Shown here in pieces: positions 32,452 through 35,550 of a stretch of DNA of 35,550 nucleotides. The DNA lies in the NCBI GenBank assembly GCA_028290945.1, contig JAQGIV010000178.1, forward strand, positions 1-35,550, read 5' to 3'. The DNA comes from Phenylobacterium sp. Its GTDB lineage: Bacteria > Pseudomonadota > Alphaproteobacteria > Caulobacterales > Caulobacteraceae. The stretch's first letter is position 1. The number at the start of each line of letters is the position of its first letter. The notes under the pieces are model-generated. The model saw only the letters and a program-made list of their open reading frames with translations. It was not told the origin of the DNA and did no database searches. The translations under genes were made by a program, and so were the position numbers.

Positions 32452-34497
32452 TCAGAACCTGGCGGTGATTGCGATCCGCGCCGAGCGCGGTTCCAGCGGG
32501 TGGATGTGCAGGTCCTCGACGCCCGCGGCGGCCTCGCCCGGCAGCCGGTCGACATAGACGTAGTCGGCGGCGTCGTCGTGGCTGTCGAACAGGTTGAACA
32601 CGTCCACCTGCACCTTGAGCTTCGGCGTGATCCTGTACCCGAGGTTGAGGTTCACCTCTCGGTAGCCTTGCGAACGGCGCGAGTTGTCGGGCAGCAGCGC
32701 GTGGGCGCCCAGGTCGCGCACCTCCAGCGCCCCGAACCAGGGCCCGAGGTTGTCCAGCAGCACCCCGGCCGAGGCCACCAGCGCCGGGGCGTCCTCGATG
32801 TGGTCGCCGGCCGGATCGCCGTCGGTGTAGCGGGCGCGGCTGACGGCGACGTTGGCGTTGAGCTCGATCCAGCGGAACGGCCGGTACTGGGCGGTGACCT
32901 CCAGCCCGGTGCGGCGGCCGGGCCGCCCGGCCTCGGTCTGGCCCGCGTCGGCGTTGTAGGTGAGCTCGGAGGCGAACTCCATCTGGAACAGGGTGGCGGC
33001 GGCCTGCACATGCGGGATGGCGCTGGTCCGCACGCCCACCTCATAGCCGGTGGACTTCACCAGGAACGGCGGCCGCGCGATCACCCCCACGTCGGCCAAG
33101 GTCCCGGCCCGGACGTCGTTGGAGTGGAAGCCGCGGCCGGCGCTGACATAGAGCTCGGTGCGCGCCCACGGCCCGATGATCAGGCTGGCCTTGGGCTGCA
33201 TCAGGGTGGCGCCCTCCTTGGCCGAAAGGCCGCCTGTCAGGTTGTGGTCGTCGCCCTGGAAACGGTCGGCGCGCAGGCCGAGGGCGGCGCGCACATAGTC
33301 GCCGAAGTGCACCGTCGCCTGGCCATAGGCCGACAGGTTCCACTCCGCGACCCGGTCGGCCAGCAGGGTCTCCAGGTCGCGCCGCTGCTGGGTGTGGCGG
33401 GCGTCGACATAGATCCGGTCATAGCGCCCCTGCAGCCCGAACACGCTCTCCACCCGCTGGCCGGCCACCGTCCCGTCCAGGTGATAGGCGACCTCGCCGC
33501 CCGCCGTGACCCGGCGGTCGTTCTGCGCATGCTGGTCGCCGTGGATCGGATCGTCGAGGACGTGGGTGAAGTCGTTGAACAGGGTCAGCTCGTTGCGGAT
33601 CACATAGGCGTCGGCGGCGAGCCGCCCGGGGCCCACCTCCTCGCGGGCGTATTCCGCCGACAGCGAGAACCGCTCGGCCTGGCCGCCGTCCGACGGATCG
33701 AGCGTCCCGAACCGGCCGATCAGCCCCGCCTGGATCGCCCGCAGCGGCTGGTCGGTCGTGGCGTTCCACTGGCCGCGATAATAGAGCGCCGTCACCGCCA
33801 AGCCATTGGCCGCGTCGCCCTGCACCAAGCGCAAGGCGCCGTTGAACTTGCGCAGGTTGTCCGGATGGTCCCAGGGCCCGTCCAGGTGCACGCCTTCGCC
33901 GGCCACGATCAGCCGCGCGTCGCCCGGCAGCTTGAAGGTGGTCCCGGCGAACAGCCGCTGGTCGCCCACTGTCCCGGCGCTCGCCGCCATCTGCGCCGGC
34001 AGGTCCTCCACGAACCCCATATGGACCGAACCCACCGAGGAGAAGTCGCCGGCGTCGGCGTAGTAGGGGCCCTTGGTGAACCGCACGCCGGACGCCAGCT
34101 CCGGCATCAGGAAGTTGAGGTCGGTGTAGCCCTGGCCGTGGGCGTGGGTGCGCTCGTTCACCGGCATGCCGCCGACGAAGGTGGCCAGGTCGGTGCCGTG
34201 GTCGAGGTTGAAGCCGCGCAGCAGGTACTGGTTCGCCTTGCCCTCGCCGGAGTGCACGGTGACCACCAGGCCCGGCACGGTCTCCAGCAGCTGGCCCACC
34301 CGATAGACCGGTCTCAGCTCCAGCTCCTGCTTGGTGACCATGCCCTCCGACGAGGTGGTCGCCTGGCCGATCACGTCCTGGGTGGAGGCGGTGACCACCA
34401 CCTCGGAGACCACCTTGGCGTCGGCGTCGGCCTCGGCGGCATGGCAGCCGGTCGCCACCGCCCAGGCGGCGGCGGTCGCCAGCAGACGGCGCCTCAT
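32452..34497 (-). CDS. TonB-dependent outer-membrane receptor coupled to a cytochrome lipoprotein
   Basis: A 681-aa receptor. After the signal peptide (cleavage near ATGCHA-AEA) come a TonB-box-like SEVVVTAST, a plug domain (about 45-170) with VYRVGQLLETVPGLVVT and LLRGFNLDHGTDLATFVGG, and a beta-barrel ending in ARIAITARF. The plug has a His-rich stretch, VNERTHAHGQGYTDLNF, that might contact a metal or an anion. It is shorter than the 843-aa receptor and of a different subfamily. The ATG at 34497 follows the stop of the cytochrome gene by one base (TAGGATG), so translation is coupled. If the Pho-box-like repeats upstream are real, the substrate could be a phosphorus source; this is inference. 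Confidence 0.93.
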   Translation of the reverse strand: MRRRLLATAAAWAVATGCHAAEADADAKVVSEVVVTASTQDVIGQATTSSEGMVTKQELELRPVYRVGQLLETVPGLVVTVHSGEGKANQYLLRGFNLDHGTDLATFVGGMPVNERTHAHGQGYTDLNFLMPELASGVRFTKGPYYADAGDFSSVGSVHMGFVEDLPAQMAASAGTVGDQRLFAGTTFKLPGDARLIVAGEGVHLDGPWDHPDNLRKFNGALRLVQGDAANGLAVTALYYRGQWNATTDQPLRAIQAGLIGRFGTLDPSDGGQAERFSLSAEYAREEVGPGRLAADAYVIRNELTLFNDFTHVLDDPIHGDQHAQNDRRVTAGGEVAYHLDGTVAGQRVESVFGLQGRYDRIYVDARHTQQRRDLETLLADRVAEWNLSAYGQATVHFGDYVRAALGLRADRFQGDDHNLTGGLSAKEGATLMQPKASLIIGPWARTELYVSAGRGFHSNDVRAGTLADVGVIARPPFLVKSTGYEVGVRTSAIPHVQAAATLFQMEFASELTYNADAGQTEAGRPGRRTGLEVTAQYRPFRWIELNANVAVSRARYTDGDPAGDHIEDAPALVASAGVLLDNLGPWFGALEVRDLGAHALLPDNSRRSQGYREVNLNLGYRITPKLKVQVDVFNLFDSHDDAADYVYVDRLPGEAAAGVEDLHIHPLEPRSARIAITARF

Positions 34498-34498
34498 C

Positions 34499-35101
34499 CT
34501 ATTTGGCCGTGTACGACTGCTGCCTGGCCTTCACGTCGGCCGGCCAGTCGGGGAGGGGATTGCCCTTGGCCGGGCCGGTGGCCTTCAGCTGCGGCTCGAT
34601 GATGTACTCGGCGTGGCAGGCGGTGCACTCGGTGTAGATGTCGGCGCCGGCCTTGAAGACCGCGTCCTTGTCGTGCTTGGCGGCGGCGGCCTTGGCGATG
34701 ACGCCCAGGGCCGAGAGCTTCTGGGCGTGCTGGTACCAGTCGCTGTCCGGATGGTCCGGCAGTTTGCGGGCCCGGCCGGGCAGTTGCAGCGAATTGCCGG
34801 CCTCGATCAGGGCGGCCGCGGCGCTCTCCAGCTTCTCCCAGCCTTCCTCGGTGGTCGGCGACAGGTCGCGCACCCCCTTCGCCGTCTCCTCGGTGCCGGA
34901 GCCGGCCCAATAGGTGAAGGCGGCCGGGTCGACCACGTGGCCCATCAGTTCGTTCATCGGCAGGTCGGTGTTCAGCTTGGCCTCGGCGGCCAGTTGCGGT
35001 CCGGCCGGCTGCGCGGGCTTCTGCGGCGAGCAGGCGGCCAGCAGGGCCGCGGCGGCGGCGAAGGTGACGAAGCGCTTCAAGACGGAATCCCCCAAGGTCA
35101 T
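34499..35101 (-). CDS. c-type cytochrome lipoprotein with C-terminal CxxCH
   Basis: A protein of about 200 aa with a lipoprotein signal (FVTFAAAAALLAAC) and a single heme site, CTACH, close to the C-terminus in the context FKAGADIYTECTACHAEY. A largely helical body with the heme motif at the end resembles cytochrome c' and cytochrome b562-like four-helix bundles, but I would not name the subfamily. The start is uncertain: ATG at 35113, ATG at 35101, or TTG at 35080, the last with GGGGGA 7 nt upstream and directly before the signal peptide. First gene of a two-gene operon with the TonB-dependent receptor. A redox protein made together with a receptor suggests handling of a redox-active ligand or metal in the periplasm; no such function is shown by the sequence. 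Confidence 0.88.
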   Translation of the reverse strand: MTLGDSVLKRFVTFAAAAALLAACSPQKPAQPAGPQLAAEAKLNTDLPMNELMGHVVDPAAFTYWAGSGTEETAKGVRDLSPTTEEGWEKLESAAAALIEAGNSLQLPGRARKLPDHPDSDWYQHAQKLSALGVIAKAAAAKHDKDAVFKAGADIYTECTACHAEYIIEPQLKATGPAKGNPLPDWPADVKARQQSYTAK

Positions 35102-35138
35102 GGCCGGTCCCATACTTTGCCAAGCGGGGCCGTGTCCG

Positions 35139-35178
35139 GTTAAGAACGGTGTCAGGCGCCGTTACAACGACGTTACAG
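35139..35178 (-). promoter_or_regulatory. Array of four Pho-box-like heptamers upstream of cytochrome/TonB operon
   Basis: Reading leftward, CTGTAAC (35178-35172), TTGTAAC (35167-35161), CTGACAC (35155-35149) and TCTTAAC (35145-35139) start 11, 12 and 10 bp apart. PhoB sites are known as 7-bp direct repeats of the CTGTCAT/CTGTAAC kind with 4-bp spacers, and the first two units fit exactly. The orientation points to the cytochrome and receptor genes. A -10 at the expected distance is not evident, and a divergent regulator gene starts 15 bp away on the other side. Confidence 0.45.
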
Positions 35179-35192
35179 CGAAGGAAATCCGC

Positions 35193-35550
35193 GTGGCCGC
35201 CGACGACATCGCGAGCTTGGCCGAGGGCCTGCGGACCCGCGGGGCGCTCGGCCGGTCCGAGGCGCTGATCCGGCTGTTCGACTATCTGGTCGAGGCCTCG
35301 CAGCGGGACGCCCGGCCCAAGGAGCTGGAGGTCGCCGCCGCCGTGTTCGGCCGCGGTTCGGGCTTCGACGGCGCTCAGGACGCCTCGGTCCGGGTCGCCG
35401 CCCACCGGCTGCGCAAGAAGCTCGAGGACTATTACGCCGGCCCCGGCCGCGACGATCCCATGCGCCTCACGGTGCCGCGCGGCGAGTACCGGCTGGCCGC
35501 CGTCCCCGCCTGGCAGGCGCCGGCCGCCGCCGCGCCGGCGATCCGCGGCC
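35193..35550 (+). CDS. Regulator with N-terminal winged-helix-like domain, partial (3' end outside window)
   Basis: The frame is open from a GTG at 35193, with AAGGA 7 nt upstream, to the end of the window (119 codons). The visible part contains LIRLFDYLVEAS, ELEVAAAVFGRG, then ASVRVAAHRLRKKLEDYYAG and MRLTVPRGEYRLA. This is the OmpR-like DNA-binding domain found at the N-terminus of many proteobacterial proteins that continue with TPR, adenylate-cyclase or TolB-like domains; the rest is not visible here. It is divergent from the cytochrome/receptor operon and shares its 91-bp control region, so it may regulate it. Confidence 0.85.
   Translation, partial: MAADDIASLAEGLRTRGALGRSEALIRLFDYLVEASQRDARPKELEVAAAVFGRGSGFDGAQDASVRVAAHRLRKKLEDYYAGPGRDDPMRLTVPRGEYRLAAVPAWQAPAAAAPAIRG

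Overview
Very GC-rich DNA (roughly 70% by eye) with strong G/C bias at third codon positions, GTG/TTG starts with good Shine-Dalgarno sites, two TonB-dependent receptors, and the Pseudomonas stutzeri/Rhizobium-type rhamnose enzymes. This fits an alphaproteobacterium; Caulobacteraceae (Caulobacter/Phenylobacterium) is my best guess, from gene content only. The window is densely coded: no stretch over 300 bases lacks a gene, and I saw no tRNA, rRNA, IS element, phage gene or CRISPR array.

Layout. (1) 2-1825: the 3' end of a type-B carboxylesterase, tail to tail with an exported HSL-family esterase. (2) 1953-5488: a GH3 beta-glucosidase translationally coupled to a GPH (MelB-type) symporter, behind an operator-like palindrome. 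(3) 5599-16089: a rhamnose block made of an MFS sugar porter, a DeoR-type regulator, rhaI, a bifunctional rhaD, the divergent kinase rhaK, and an exported GH106 alpha-L-rhamnosidase. (4) 16210-20428: a small unknown protein, gamma-glutamyltransferase and a TPR-sulfotransferase. (5) 20495-24521: a TonB-dependent receptor and a di-heme cytochrome c peroxidase lipoprotein. (6) 24656-30473: a complete RND tripartite efflux operon (adaptor, pump, outer-membrane factor). (7) 30752-32418: a small Trp-rich lipoprotein and an Old Yellow Enzyme. (8) 32452-35101: a c-type cytochrome lipoprotein coupled to a second TonB-dependent receptor. (9) 35193 to the end: the start of a regulator with an N-terminal winged-helix-like domain.

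How it works together (inference). GH106 would release L-rhamnose from glycosides outside the cytoplasm and the 435-aa MFS protein could import it. RhaI, RhaK and RhaD (aldolase plus dehydrogenase) would convert it to dihydroxyacetone phosphate and L-lactate. The GPH carrier would import the remaining beta-glucoside for the cytoplasmic GH3 enzyme. Rhamnosyl-glucose compounds such as flavonoid rutinosides are plausible substrates. A shared motif, CTAWCAATCAAA, lies in the rhaD/rhaK intergenic region and upstream of GH106, which suggests that the DeoR-type protein controls the degradative enzyme as well as the catabolic genes.

The most notable unexplained signals are four Pho-box-like heptamers upstream of the cytochrome/TonB receptor operon, a rightward intrinsic terminator with no visible gene in front of it at 30537-30580, and a pair of GTTTCYTAAACGC boxes beside it between the efflux operon and the small lipoprotein gene.
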